DNA of 64,000 bases from Sphingobium sp. TCM1 (GCF_001650725.1 NZ_LXVX01000039.1:125131-189130); one strand, 5' to 3'. Shown: positions 42,795 to 52,198, counted from the stretch's first letter. The notes: a model not told the origin generated them from the sequence alone. Translations and numbers: made by a program.

Positions 42795-44582
42795 ATGGAG
42801 GATGCCGCACCCATTTCGCCGCCCGCGCCCAAACGCCCCGCTCTCGGCAGCCTGGCGATGCTCTGGCGCTTCGTCCGGCGCTATCCCGGGCGGATCGCGG
42901 GCGCCCTGGCAGCGCTGATCGTCTCGTCCGCCGCGACCCTCGCCATCCCCAACGGGTTCAGGCTGGTCATCGACAAGGGCTTCATGGGCGGCGGCGACAT
43001 CAGCCGCTGGTTCGAATATCTGCTGCTGATCGTGGTCGTGCTCGCGCTGGCGAGCGCGCTGCGCTTCTACTTCGTCTCCTGGCTGGGCGAGCGCGTCGTC
43101 GCCGACATCCGCAGCGCCACCCAGGCGAATCTGTTGCGTCAGGCGCCCCGATTCTTCGAGGAAAACCGGCCCTCCGAAATCGCGTCGCGCATGACCGCAG
43201 ACACCGCCATCGTCGAGCAGGTCGTTGGCTCGACGGTGTCGGTCGCGCTGCGGAACATGGTGACGGGCATTGGCGGCCTTGCCTATCTGTTTGCCTTGGC
43301 GCCCAAGCTGGCGGGGCTGCTGCTGCTCGGCATCCCGGTCATCCTGCTCGTCCTCGTCAGCCTGGGCCGGCGGGTGCGCCTGTTGTCGCGTGCCAGCCAG
43401 GACCGGCTCGCCGATATCGGCAGCCTGACCACCGAAGTGCTGGGCGCGATGCGGATCGTCCAGGCGTTTGGACAGGAGGCGCGGGAGGCCGCCCGCTTCG
43501 ACGCGACGGTCGAGCATGGCTTTGTCACCGCGCGGCGTCGCATCCTGTTGCGCGCCGCCATGACAGCGATCGCCTTCGCGCTGGTGTTCGGGTCGATTAC
43601 CGGCGTCATGTGGCTGGGTGCGATCGACGTCGCGGCGGGCCGCCTGTCGGGCGGCAGCATCGCCGCCTTCGTGCTGACCGGAGGGCTGGTGGCGGGCGCC
43701 TTCGGCTCACTGTCCGAAAGCTGGGGCGACCTGCTGCGCGGCGCCGGCGCGGCGAGCCGGCTGGACGAACTGATGCGGGCCGAACCGGACATCCTGCCCC
43801 CGCCCGCGCCGACGTCCGTGCCCGTCATTGCCCAAGGTGGACGAATCAGTTTCGAGGATGTGCATTTCCATTATCCCACCCGCCCGGACCAGGCCGCGCT
43901 GAATGGCGTCACGCTCGACATCGCACCGGGGGAAACCGTCGCGGTGGTCGGCCCGTCAGGGGCCGGCAAGTCCACGCTGATCCAGCTTGCACTGCGTTTC
44001 TACGATCCCGACGGCGGAGCGATCCGCTTGAACGGCGTGCCGCTGCCTGACGCCGATCCGGCCATGGTCCGCGCCATGATGGCGATGGTGCCGCAGGACA
44101 GCGTCATCTTCGCCGCGTCCGCGCGCGACAATCTGCGCTATGGCCGCTGGGATGCCAGCGACGCCGAAATATGGGACGCTGCCCGCGCCGCCAATGCCGA
44201 AAGCTTCCTGCGCGCCCTGCCGCAGGGGCTGGACACATTTCTGGGCGAGGGCGGCGCGCGCCTGTCGGGGGGGCAGCGCCAGCGTATCTCGATCGCCCGC
44301 GCTCTGCTCCGCGATGCCCCTATCCTTCTGCTCGACGAAGCGACCTCTGCGCTGGATGCCGAATCCGAGCGGCTGGTGCAGGATGCGCTCGCGCGCCTGA
44401 TGCAGGGGCGCACGACGATCGTCATCGCCCATCGGCTCGCGACTGTGCGCGCGGCCGATCGCATCATCGTTCTCGATCATGGCCGGATCGTGGAGCAGGG
44501 CGACCATGCAGCCTTGGTCGGTGAAGGCGGCCTCTATGCACGCCTCGCGAGCCTGCAATTTCAGGACGGCCCGGTCGCCTGA
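42795..44582 (+). CDS. ABC exporter, fused permease and ATPase (MsbA-like)
   Basis: 595-residue half-transporter. Six membrane helices occupy about 25-320. The nucleotide-binding domain (about 350-590) has Walker A GPSGAGKST (386 onward), Q-loop in MVPQDSVIF, signature LSGGQRQRIS, Walker B LLLDEATSALD and the H-loop IVIAHRL. It works as a homodimer. The substrate may be lipid, lipid-linked glycan or a drug. It is preceded by a duplicated palindrome. Confidence 0.93.
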   Translation: MEDAAPISPPAPKRPALGSLAMLWRFVRRYPGRIAGALAALIVSSAATLAIPNGFRLVIDKGFMGGGDISRWFEYLLLIVVVLALASALRFYFVSWLGERVVADIRSATQANLLRQAPRFFEENRPSEIASRMTADTAIVEQVVGSTVSVALRNMVTGIGGLAYLFALAPKLAGLLLLGIPVILLVLVSLGRRVRLLSRASQDRLADIGSLTTEVLGAMRIVQAFGQEAREAARFDATVEHGFVTARRRILLRAAMTAIAFALVFGSITGVMWLGAIDVAAGRLSGGSIAAFVLTGGLVAGAFGSLSESWGDLLRGAGAASRLDELMRAEPDILPPPAPTSVPVIAQGGRISFEDVHFHYPTRPDQAALNGVTLDIAPGETVAVVGPSGAGKSTLIQLALRFYDPDGGAIRLNGVPLPDADPAMVRAMMAMVPQDSVIFAASARDNLRYGRWDASDAEIWDAARAANAESFLRALPQGLDTFLGEGGARLSGGQRQRISIARALLRDAPILLLDEATSALDAESERLVQDALARLMQGRTTIVIAHRLATVRAADRIIVLDHGRIVEQGDHAALVGEGGLYARLASLQFQDGPVA

Positions 44583-44613
44583 CTGGCCGATCGTCTGACC
44601 GGGGATCGGCGTG

Positions 44614-44943
44614 TCAGCCGGCCGCTTCGGCCTGTCCCAGCCGGACGATATGGTCGAGGATGGCGGGGTGAAGGGGGCGTTCGAACGTGCATCCCGCCTC
44701 ATGCCCGCGAGTCCACAATATGCGCGCGCGACGGCCTTCGAACCCCGGCAGCATGACCCACAGATCGCTGCCGACCGACAATTTCATGAAGCTCTGAAGA
44801 CGGAATCCGCTCAGCGAAAGGTCGGCGATGCGGCTGGTGAACCAGGTCTCACCGGGACGGCGGACCTTGACGCCGATCTGCACATGCCGGCGATCAGCTC
44901 CACGCCGTTTGCGATCCTGTTCAAGATGCGGTTCTGCGCCCAT
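44614..44943 (-). CDS. PilZ-domain protein
   Basis: 109 residues consisting mainly of one PilZ domain. An Arg-rich lead (DRKRRGADRRHVQIGVKVRR) and the IADLSLSGFRL motif match the c-di-GMP binding pattern (RxxxR and D/NxSxxG). It could act as a c-di-GMP receptor for motility, envelope or glycan control. A MASE1-GGDEF cyclase is encoded at 52-54 kb. It is convergent with the ABC exporter. Confidence 0.88.
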   Translation of the reverse strand: MGAEPHLEQDRKRRGADRRHVQIGVKVRRPGETWFTSRIADLSLSGFRLQSFMKLSVGSDLWVMLPGFEGRRARILWTRGHEAGCTFERPLHPAILDHIVRLGQAEAAG

Positions 44944-45011
44944 GGTCCGTCCTTGCCCGCATGATCGCGGATCAGGGTAAGGAAAATGTTAAGGGACGCC
45001 CTGCTGCGCGG

Positions 45012-45041
45012 AAAAAATAAGGGGCCGCCGAAGCGACCCCT
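45012..45041 (-). terminator. Terminator of the tonB-exbB-exbD-exbD run
   Basis: On the minus strand a 9-bp stem (45033-45041 with 45020-45028, one U-G pair) closes a UUCG tetraloop and is followed by TATTTTTT-type sequence (45018-45012). It is placed 88 bp after the last exbD stop. The UUCG loop makes it very stable. Confidence 0.88.
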
Positions 45042-45128
45042 GAAGATGCAGGCAGATATGAGCCCTGATTCCTGCCGCCCCGCGTGAGGGGGAAGTCCTG
45101 ACAGCGCGGACCGGCTGGATCTCAGCGC

Positions 45129-45551
45129 TTAGAAGCTGCCATATTGTTCGTTGCCGACGAAACCCAGCTTGGTCACGCCCGCACGCTTGATCTCCGCCAG
45201 CACCTCGTCGACGACGACGTAACGGGTTGCTGCGGCCGGCTGGAACTGGAGTTCCGGCTCAACCGGCAGGCGCAGCGACTGCTGCAGATACTGACGCAGG
45301 GTCAGCAGGTCGATCGGCGATCCGTTCCAGGTGATGACGCCACCGGCGTCGATCGCGACCTTGTTCTTGACCGGGTCGATCACGCTGTCCGTAGGCGGCG
45401 CGTTCTGCGGCAGGTCGATCTTCACCGCATGGGTCTGGATCGGGATGGTGATGATGAACATGATGAGCAGAACGAGCATGACGTCGATGAGCGGCGTCGT
45501 GTTCATTTCCACCATCGGCTCGCCATCTTCGGAGCCGGCACTCATTGCCAT
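45129..45551 (-). CDS. exbD: ExbD/TolR-family biopolymer transport protein (second copy)
   Basis: 140 residues. After a short cytoplasmic start (MAMSAGSEDGEPM), the membrane helix carries the proton-pathway aspartate in NTTPLIDVMLVLLIMFI. A periplasmic domain follows. It partners ExbB to power TonB-dependent outer-membrane transport. AAGGAG lies about 8 nt before the ATG. It is the last gene of the run and parallels the longer ExbD upstream; the two may form a mixed stator or serve different TonBs. Confidence 0.93.
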   Translation of the reverse strand: MAMSAGSEDGEPMVEMNTTPLIDVMLVLLIMFIITIPIQTHAVKIDLPQNAPPTDSVIDPVKNKVAIDAGGVITWNGSPIDLLTLRQYLQQSLRLPVEPELQFQPAAATRYVVVDEVLAEIKRAGVTKLGFVGNEQYGSF

Positions 45552-45575
45552 GGCGAATTCTCCTTCTTCGGCCGA

Positions 45576-46064
45576 TCAGAGGCGGGTGGTGCCCGAACCG
45601 GGTTCCGGTTCGGAGATGAAGCCCACCTTCGGGAAACCGGCGCGCTGCATCGTGTAGATGGTGCCGCCGATGCACCGATAGGGGGTATTGATGTCGCCGC
45701 GGATATGCACTTCGGGCAGATCCTCGGGCGTCATGTTTTCAACGCCGCCAGCCTTCTTGATGTCCGCTTCGAGCTTCGCGACCGCACGGTCGAGCAGCTC
45801 GTTCGAATTGACCGGAGCCATGCCCCAGAAAACCGCGCAGCTGCCATCCGCAGCCGTGGTGACCGAGAGGGACACATTTTCCGGCTTCGTCGTGGTCGGC
45901 TCGAACGCCACCTTGGGAAGCTGCAGATCGACCGTCTGGACGACGACCGGGACCGCGATGAGAAAGATGATGAGCAACACCAGCATGACGTCGACGAGCG
46001 GCGTCGTGTTGATGTCGGACATCGGCTTGTCGTCACCGCCGTCGGAGCCAACACTCATTGCCAT
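45576..46064 (-). CDS. exbD: ExbD/TolR-family biopolymer transport protein (first copy)
   Basis: 162 residues, close in its first 45 residues to the next gene (MAMSVGSDGGDDKPMSDINT, then DVMLVLLIIFLIAVPVV). The periplasmic part is longer and contains a cysteine and PEDLPEVHIRGD. It lies between exbB and the second exbD and has a 127-bp gap behind exbB. Confidence 0.93.
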   Translation of the reverse strand: MAMSVGSDGGDDKPMSDINTTPLVDVMLVLLIIFLIAVPVVVQTVDLQLPKVAFEPTTTKPENVSLSVTTAADGSCAVFWGMAPVNSNELLDRAVAKLEADIKKAGGVENMTPEDLPEVHIRGDINTPYRCIGGTIYTMQRAGFPKVGFISEPEPGSGTTRL

Positions 46065-46191
46065 TGATACTATCCTAACCTTGGTGTCGATGGCGCCCCG
46101 TCAATGCGGGCATCGCGAGGGCCATGGTCGGCGGGGGAACCGGGCGGTCGCAGCCGCCACCCGATTCCCTGCGCCGGCGTCTTGAGACCGA

Positions 46192-46947
46192 TCAGGCCTT
46201 GGTCGGTGCGGCGGCCGGCTTGGCGGCCGGAGCAGCCGGAGCGGCAGTGACGGCCGGCTTCACGGCGCCGTCCGAAACCAGATAGGCCAGCAGGTCGACG
46301 GTGAAGCCGTTCAGCTGTTCGGCGATCGACTTGTTGCGGCGCTGCAGGAAGTTGTAGGCGAGCACCGCGGGAACGGCCACGGCCAGACCCAGGGCGGTCA
46401 TGATCAGAGCTTCACCGACCGGGCCGGCAACGGCGTCGATCGAGGCCTGACCAGCGGCGCCGATCTTGATGAGGGCGCGGTAGATGCCGATAACGGTACC
46501 GAACAGACCGATGAACGGCGAGGTCGAACCGACGGTCGCGAGGAAGGCCAGGCCACCGCCCAGCGACGAGTTGATCGCGGCTTCCGAGCGAGCCAGCGAG
46601 CCGTGCAGCCAGTCATGCGCTTCGACCGGATCCTTCAGCTTGCCATGCTCTTCCTGAGCCTTGATGCCGTCGTCGACGATCTGCTTGTAGGCCGAGTTCT
46701 TTTCCAGCTTGGCCGAGGCTTCCTTGAGCGAGGCCGAACGCCAGAAGGTCGCGCGGACCTTCTTGCCCTGGTTGATCACCTTCTGCTGTTCGATCAGCTT
46801 GGTGAACAGAATGTAGAAAGTGCCGACCGACATGCCGCACAGGATGATGAAGACGGTCCAGGCGATGGTGCCGCCCTGCTCGAGGGCTTCCATCAGACCA
46901 TAGGGGTTTTCCGGCTTCGGAGCCGCAGCTGCGAGATACATCAACAT
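46192..46947 (-). CDS. exbB: ExbB/TolQ/MotA-family proton channel protein
   Basis: 251 residues. Start placed at the ATG at 46947, eight bases after GGGAAG; a TTG two codons earlier is possible but too close to it. Three membrane helices with the TolQ core LATVGSTSPFIGLFGTVIGIYRAL and EALIMTALGLAVAVPAVLAYNF. An Ala/Pro-rich cytoplasmic tail ends the protein. Forms the motor with ExbD that energises TonB. Confidence 0.94.
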   Translation of the reverse strand: MLMYLAAAAPKPENPYGLMEALEQGGTIAWTVFIILCGMSVGTFYILFTKLIEQQKVINQGKKVRATFWRSASLKEASAKLEKNSAYKQIVDDGIKAQEEHGKLKDPVEAHDWLHGSLARSEAAINSSLGGGLAFLATVGSTSPFIGLFGTVIGIYRALIKIGAAGQASIDAVAGPVGEALIMTALGLAVAVPAVLAYNFLQRRNKSIAEQLNGFTVDLLAYLVSDGAVKPAVTAAPAAPAAKPAAAPTKA

Positions 46948-47019
46948 GTTCAAGACTTCCCTCTCAATGAGATCAAGCTTGGGACGGGCGGCGCCGGGCG
47001 CGCACCCTCCCGATTTCGA

Positions 47020-47682
47020 TTATTCCGGCAGACGCCAGGTGATGCGCCCGTTGTAGGTGTCGGGCATTTCCGCGCCATCGGAACCCTTGGCCGGCTTGAA
47101 CCGCGCACGGCGCGGCAGCAGGCGGCAGGTCGCTTCGTCAAGGTCGGCATGGCCGGTCGACGAAGTGATGGTGCAGTTGGTCACCCGGCCATCGGCGCCG
47201 ATTTCCAGACGGAAACCTGCGGTACCCGAACGTTCTTCACGCTGGGCGCGGCTCGGATAGTCCGCATCGCTGAGCCAGCTGCCTGGCGAGCTGCGCGGCG
47301 AAGCCCGCGTGGCAGCCTGAGGCGGCGGTGGCGGTGCGGCCGGCGGCGGCGGCGGTGCGGCGACCGGGACCGGATTGAACACCGGCGGGGGCGTCCGAAC
47401 CGTCTGGATCGGCGGCGCCGGAGCCGGGGTCTGAACGATCGGCGGAGGTGCGACGACCGGCGGCGGTTCGACCGGCTGGTCTGGCGGCGGCGGCGGCGGC
47501 TCCTCGTCCGGTGGCGGCGGTTCCTCCTTCACGTCGATCACGTTCAGCTGTTCCGCCGCCTTTTTGACATATTTCATGCCAAGACCGGTGACGAAGGCAT
47601 AGCCGAGAACAGCGTGAATCAGGGCGACGATGACGATCGATATCGTGCGACTCGATCCTTGCGAGTGGTCAGCATAGGCCAT
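47020..47682 (-). CDS. tonB: TonB energy transducer
   Basis: 220 residues. An N-terminal membrane anchor (about 14-33) leads into a proline-rich rod (about 50-130, runs of PPP with Val/Glu). The C-terminal TonB domain has SDADYPSRAQREERSGTAGF, GRVTNC and ends RITWRLPE. It spans the periplasm to TonB-dependent receptors. It heads the run tonB-exbB-exbD-exbD. AAGGAG lies about 12 nt before the ATG, rather far. The 252-bp gap upstream (47683-47934) holds its promoter and that of the divergent gene; I see no clear Fur box. Confidence 0.93.
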   Translation of the reverse strand: MAYADHSQGSSRTISIVIVALIHAVLGYAFVTGLGMKYVKKAAEQLNVIDVKEEPPPPDEEPPPPPPDQPVEPPPVVAPPPIVQTPAPAPPIQTVRTPPPVFNPVPVAAPPPPPAAPPPPPQAATRASPRSSPGSWLSDADYPSRAQREERSGTAGFRLEIGADGRVTNCTITSSTGHADLDEATCRLLPRRARFKPAKGSDGAEMPDTYNGRITWRLPE

Positions 47683-47934
47683 TCGGCAACGACACTCCTT
47701 AACTCATCTTACCAGTGGTTTATACAAATCAGCCAAAAACGACCCAAGCTGCCCGGGAGCTATCCCGGCCACCTTTGGCCCCTGTCCGTCCAATTGCTAC
47801 CGAGCGAACTCCTATCGCGGCGCACCGTGGCACGCAAACGCTTTATCGATATCCTCATTTGCGTGTACCAATTCCTATCAGAAAGACTTGCCTGTGATAT
47901 CCTTGCCACGGGCCAAAACCATAGGACGAAGCTG

Positions 47935-48810
47935 TTGAAGAAATCCGCCATCCTCTCGCGCACGCTGGGCATCGCCTGCCTCATTTCCGCCGCATATCCT
48001 ACGGTTTTCCCCGCCTTTGCTCAAATTGGACCGATGGTACCGCAAACATCCGCTACGCGTCCGGGCCTGTCCTATGCGGATATTGTGGACCTGGCGGACA
48101 AAGCGCCGCTAGTGGCCAATGTGCGTATTCGCAACATCATCATCCTCAAGCCGGAACAGGCCGGAACGGTGCCGCAGGGGCATCGGCGGCTCTATCTGGA
48201 GGCCGATGTCACCGGCCTGATTCGCGGCGAAGGGGGAATCAGCCCTACCGTGGCCTATCTGTACGACGCGCCGCTGGACGCCCGGGGCAAGTTGCCCAAG
48301 CTGAAGAAGGCCCAGGTCATTCTCTTCGCCCGCCCGGGCGGGCGACCCGGCGAAATCCAACTGATCGCGCCCGATGCACAGATCCCGGCGACCCCCGGCG
48401 AGGTCGAGCGGGTGAAACAGATTCTGTCCGCGCTGGTGGCACCGGACGCCCCGCCCAGGATTCTCGGGCTGGGTGACGCCTTTCATGTCGCGGGCACGAT
48501 CGCGGGCGAAGGGGAGACGCAGATATTCCTGCGCACCGAAAACGGCACGCCCGTCTCACTGTCCATCCTGCGTCGCCCTGGCCAGGGGCCGCGCTGGGCA
48601 GTCGCCCTGGGCGAGATCGTGGACGAGGCAGCCCGCCCGCCCGAACCGGGCAGCCTGCTCTGGTACCGGCTGGCGTGCAGCCTGCCCCCCGCCCTGCCGC
48701 CGAGCGCGGTGCGTACGCTCTCGATCACCGATGCGGAAGCGGCGCAGACCGACTACAGGCTGGTGCTCGATGCGCTCGGTTCCTGCGGCCGAACGCGCAC
48801 CGCGGCCTGA
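47935..48810 (+). CDS. Exported protein of unknown function
   Basis: 291 residues from a TTG start at 47935 with AGGA about 8-11 nt upstream. The frame is open far upstream across the tonB/exbB antisense strand, but codons there are shadow sequence. The signal peptide is MKKSAILSRTLGIACLISAA... ending near AFAQ. The mature part is alpha/beta (DIVDLADKAPLVANVRIRN, RRLYLEADVTGLIRG), with a later CSLPPALPPS region. I recall similar sphingomonad proteins of unknown role but cannot name a family. Divergent from tonB. Confidence 0.75.
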   Translation: MKKSAILSRTLGIACLISAAYPTVFPAFAQIGPMVPQTSATRPGLSYADIVDLADKAPLVANVRIRNIIILKPEQAGTVPQGHRRLYLEADVTGLIRGEGGISPTVAYLYDAPLDARGKLPKLKKAQVILFARPGGRPGEIQLIAPDAQIPATPGEVERVKQILSALVAPDAPPRILGLGDAFHVAGTIAGEGETQIFLRTENGTPVSLSILRRPGQGPRWAVALGEIVDEAARPPEPGSLLWYRLACSLPPALPPSAVRTLSITDAEAAQTDYRLVLDALGSCGRTRTAA

Positions 48811-48889
48811 ATCGCGCTTTTCCTTGGACAGGGGCGCAGAGGCGGCTATCAGCGCCGCTTTCGGAACGTCGGAAGGGAAGATAGCCGCC

Positions 48890-50194
48890 ATGACCAATCT
48901 GCACCGCCATGCCCCGCTGCGCGTCGCGCTCGTCGGCCTCGGCACGGTGGGCGGCGGCGTCATTCGGCTGCTGGAGAAGAATGGCGACCTGATCGCGCGC
49001 CGGGCGGGCTGCCCGATTCAGATCGTCGCCATTTCCGCGCGCGACCGCAACAAGGACCGCGGCGTCGATCTGTCGCCCTATGAATGGGTCGACGACATGA
49101 CGACGCTCGCGACGCGCGACGATGTCGATGTGGTGGTGGAACTGATCGGCGGCGCGGACGGCCCGGCCCTCACCCTCGCCCGCCAGTGCCTGACCATCGG
49201 CAAGCCCTTCGTCACCGCGAACAAGGCGATGCTGGCGCATCACGGCCTCGACCTCGCCCGCCTCGCGGAAAAGGGCGGCATCGCCCTCAAATATGAAGCC
49301 GCGGTCGCCGGCGGCATCCCGGTCATCAAGGGAATGCGCGAAGGCGCCGCCGCCAACGAGATCAGCCGGGTTTACGGCATCCTCAACGGCACCTGCAATT
49401 ATATCCTGACCACCATGGAAAAGGAGGGCCGCAGCTTCGACGCGGTGCTGAAGGAAGCGCAGGAACTCGGCTATGCCGAAGCCGATCCGAGCTTCGACAT
49501 CGACGGCGTGGACGCCGCGCACAAGCTGACCATCCTCGCCAGCCTCGCCTTTGGCACCGAGCTGGACTTCGATGCGGTCGCCACCACCGGCATCCGCCAT
49601 GTCATCGCCGCCGACATCGCCGAAGCGGCCGCGCTGGGCTTCCGCATCCGCCTGGTCGGCATGGCGCAAAATGGACCCGATGGCCTGTTCCAGCGCGTCC
49701 ACCCGATGCTGGTGCCACTCGACCATCCGCTCGCCCATGTCGACGGCTCCCTGAATGCCGTGGTGGCGGAAGGCAATTTTGTCGGCCGCCTCTTCTTCCA
49801 GGGGCGTGGCGCGGGCGATGGCCCGACCGCCTCGGCCGTGGTCGCCGACCTGATCGATGTCGCGCGGGACGAATATGGCGACGCCTTCGCCATGCCGGTC
49901 GCCGCGCTCACCCCACAGAAGACCGCCGACGCCGGCAAGCGCGTGGGCCGCGCGTATCTGCGCTTCAAGGTCAAGGACCAGCCCGGCGTGCTGGCCGAGA
50001 TCGCCGCCGCCACCCGCGATGCGGGCGTGTCGATCGAAAGCATGATCCAGCGCGGCGCCCATCAGGAAGATGGCGTGCTGGTCGCGATCGTCACCCATGC
50101 GAGCGAGGAGCGCGCCGTGCGGAACACGCTGGAACGGCTCGCCGGATCGGACAGCCTGCTCGACACGCCGATGGTGATGCACATTCTGGACTGA
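48890..50194 (+). CDS. hom: Homoserine dehydrogenase
   Basis: 434 residues. Reduces aspartate semialdehyde to homoserine for Thr, Met and Ile synthesis. NAD(P) site GLGTVGGGV (about 16-24), catalytic region KYEAAVAGGIPVI, GILNGTCNYIL, EAQELGYAEADPSFDIDG, then DAAHKL. A C-terminal ACT domain (about 350-430, KDQPGVLAEIAAATRDAGVSIESM) allows threonine feedback control. Start at 48890 follows GGAAGGGAAG. It is monofunctional, with no aspartokinase domain. Confidence 0.96.
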   Translation: MTNLHRHAPLRVALVGLGTVGGGVIRLLEKNGDLIARRAGCPIQIVAISARDRNKDRGVDLSPYEWVDDMTTLATRDDVDVVVELIGGADGPALTLARQCLTIGKPFVTANKAMLAHHGLDLARLAEKGGIALKYEAAVAGGIPVIKGMREGAAANEISRVYGILNGTCNYILTTMEKEGRSFDAVLKEAQELGYAEADPSFDIDGVDAAHKLTILASLAFGTELDFDAVATTGIRHVIAADIAEAAALGFRIRLVGMAQNGPDGLFQRVHPMLVPLDHPLAHVDGSLNAVVAEGNFVGRLFFQGRGAGDGPTASAVVADLIDVARDEYGDAFAMPVAALTPQKTADAGKRVGRAYLRFKVKDQPGVLAEIAAATRDAGVSIESMIQRGAHQEDGVLVAIVTHASEERAVRNTLERLAGSDSLLDTPMVMHILD

Positions 50195-50202
50195 CCCGTC
50201 GG

Positions 50203-50637
50203 TCAGTGCAGCCCGGCGCCGTCCAAGCGATCGGGCAGCGCCGGCGGCGGAGCGAGATCGGCATCGGGATCGATGATCGCGGTCGCCGCCTTCAACAGGA
50301 TGCCCGCCGCCTGGAACAGTGGCAGGCCACCCGTGCATCCTGCCCCCTGCCCACCGACCACGCCGCAACTCCCCTGCTTGACCGGCGCGGCCGACGCGCG
50401 CGGCGCGTCGCCTTTCGCCACGCCTCCATCCGCCGGATCGCGCGGCAGCGGCAGCCGCTCCTTTGCATTGCGCTCGGCCCGGCTACCGCACACGACGATG
50501 CCGCCGCCGCTCCTGTCGCACGGCTTCGCCACCTGCGTCTTCGCGCGATAGACCACCATCGGATCCTGCCCTTCGGCCGCCATCGCACCGGCCGGCGGCG
50601 TCAGCAGGAACGCGAGAGGAAGGCACGATATTTTCAT
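50203..50637 (-). CDS. Small exported protein of unknown function
   Basis: 144 residues with a signal peptide (about 1-21, ending AMAA). The mature region has four cysteines, in PCDRSGGGIVVCGSR and SCGVVGGQGAGC, which may form disulfides, and many Pro/Ala/Gly residues. It is convergent with hom, ending eight bases after the hom stop. No family recognised. Confidence 0.65.
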   Translation of the reverse strand: MKISCLPLAFLLTPPAGAMAAEGQDPMVVYRAKTQVAKPCDRSGGGIVVCGSRAERNAKERLPLPRDPADGGVAKGDAPRASAAPVKQGSCGVVGGQGAGCTGGLPLFQAAGILLKAATAIIDPDADLAPPPALPDRLDGAGLH

Positions 50638-50744
50638 CGGTTGAGAAGGAAATCATCCAATGATGGCCGCATGATGGCCGACGCTCGACAAGGGCCGGCC
50701 CAGCGCCTAGCGCCCTCAATCAAAGCAAAGGGAAGAGGAACAAG

Positions 50745-51728
50745 ATGGTGCAGGGAAGCTCGATTCTCGACCGTGTCCTGGTGTTGGAAATGGTCCGCGT
50801 CACCGAAGCCGCCGCGATCGCCGCGTCGAAGCTGATCGGGCGCGGTGATGAAAAGGCCGCCGATGCCGCCGCGGTCGAAGCCATGCGCCTCGCCTTCAAC
50901 GATCTCTACATGGACGGCACGGTCGTGATCGGCGAAGGCGAGCGCGACGAGGCGCCGATGCTGTATATCGGCGAGAAGGTCGGCAACGCGATCGGCACCG
51001 GACCTAAGATCGACATCGCGCTCGATCCGCTCGAAGGCACGACCATCACCGCAAAGGCCGGCCCCAATGCGCTCGCCGTCCTCGCCATTTCCGAAGAAGG
51101 CGGCCTGCTCAACGCCCCCGACGTCTATATGGAAAAGCTGGCGGTCGGCCCCGGCTATCCCGACAACATCATCGACCTCAACAGGTCGGTGAAGGAGAAT
51201 GTGGAGGCGGTCGCCGCGGCCAAGGGCGTCGATCCGCACGAAATCATCGTCTGCGTACTCGACCGGCCCCGCCATGAAAAGCTGATCGCCGAACTGCGCG
51301 CCATCGGCTGCGGCATCATGCTGATCCCCGATGGCGACGTCGCCGGTGTGATCGCCACAACCGACCCGGAGACCACGATCGACATGTATATGGGATCGGG
51401 CGGCGCGCCCGAGGGCGTCCTGGCCTGCGCGGCGCTGCGCTGCGTCGGCGGCCAGTTCAAGGGCCGCCTGCTCTTCCGCAACGAGGATGAGAAGGCGCGC
51501 GCGCGCAAATGGGGCATCACCGATCTCGACCGCATCTACGACATCAAGGAACTGGCGAAGGGCGACTGCATCTTCGCGGCGACCGGGGTGACGGACGGGT
51601 CGCTGCTCCATGGAGTCAAGCGCCTGCCCGGCGGCAGGCTCACCACCGAAAGCGTGGTGATGCGCGCCAGCACCGGAACCGTGCGCTGGGTGCGGGGCGA
51701 ACATCGCAGCGACCATCGAGGCAACTGA
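50745..51728 (+). CDS. glpX: Class II fructose-1,6-bisphosphatase
   Basis: 327 residues. Catalyses the gluconeogenic hydrolysis of fructose 1,6-bisphosphate. Motifs: VVIGEGERDEAPML, DIALDPLEGTT with the metal ligands, AKAGPNALAVLAIS, and the late FAATGVTDGSLLHGV. AAGAGGAACAAG before the ATG provides the ribosome site. hom lies upstream on the same strand, separated by a convergent gene, an arrangement (hom near glpX) that I recall as common in alphaproteobacteria. Confidence 0.95.
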   Translation: MVQGSSILDRVLVLEMVRVTEAAAIAASKLIGRGDEKAADAAAVEAMRLAFNDLYMDGTVVIGEGERDEAPMLYIGEKVGNAIGTGPKIDIALDPLEGTTITAKAGPNALAVLAISEEGGLLNAPDVYMEKLAVGPGYPDNIIDLNRSVKENVEAVAAAKGVDPHEIIVCVLDRPRHEKLIAELRAIGCGIMLIPDGDVAGVIATTDPETTIDMYMGSGGAPEGVLACAALRCVGGQFKGRLLFRNEDEKARARKWGITDLDRIYDIKELAKGDCIFAATGVTDGSLLHGVKRLPGGRLTTESVVMRASTGTVRWVRGEHRSDHRGN

Positions 51729-51749
51729 CCAGCCAGGGTCGGCCGAACG

Positions 51750-51780
51750 AAAAAGGGAGCCTGAACCGGCTCCCTTTTTT
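51750..51780. terminator. Bidirectional terminator after glpX
   Basis: GGGAGCC (51755-51761) pairs with GGCTCCC (51768-51774), loop TGAACC; flanking A and T runs extend the stem to 12 bp and give T tracts on both strands. It lies between glpX and the convergent MerC-domain gene. Confidence 0.92.
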
Positions 51781-51789
51781 CATGTCCAG

Positions 51790-52167
51790 CTATCGACCGG
51801 CGCGGTGATTGAGGTCGTGGCCGAGCGCCAATATACCGACGCCGATCAGCGTGTAGAGGCTTTCCTGCGGGCCATGATCCATGGTCAGAGCGCCGGCCAT
51901 GACACCCAGTCCGAGCGATCCGATCGCGGCGGGCATCATGAAGCCATGGACGATCGCGCCATGGCCCAGCGCCACGGCGCCCAGCAGGATGGCAAGGCCC
52001 AGCCCCACTTCATGGAAGATCGGGCTTTCGAAAATGCCCCCCGCCGAGGCGAGCAGGCCGAGCACCACGGCCGTCACGAAGCAATGCGCCACGCACAGCC
52101 CCGACAGCGCGATCGCGATGCGATCGAGTCGTCCGGTCAGAAAGGCATGGCGAAGGCTCTGCGGCAT
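51790..52167 (-). CDS. MerC-domain membrane protein
   Basis: 125 residues from the ATG at 52167; the frame is open 21 codons further, but that region holds a Zur-like palindrome and is better read as leader. Four membrane helices with ALSGLCVAHCFVTAVV, the cysteine-containing first helix of MerC proteins. Classical MerC imports mercuric ion, but many alphaproteobacterial relatives lie outside mer operons. No mer gene is nearby, and the upstream site suggests zinc control. Confidence 0.82.
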   Translation of the reverse strand: MPQSLRHAFLTGRLDRIAIALSGLCVAHCFVTAVVLGLLASAGGIFESPIFHEVGLGLAILLGAVALGHGAIVHGFMMPAAIGSLGLGVMAGALTMDHGPQESLYTLIGVGILALGHDLNHRAGR

Positions 52168-52198
52168 GATGGTCGCTACATAGGGCAGCCCGCTGTAA

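Noticed and set aside
46603-47934. Long plus-strand open frame running antisense through exbB and tonB into the gene at 47935
   Set aside because: The exbB and tonB genes on the other strand are unmistakable; only the part from the TTG at 47935 has a signal peptide and protein-like composition.
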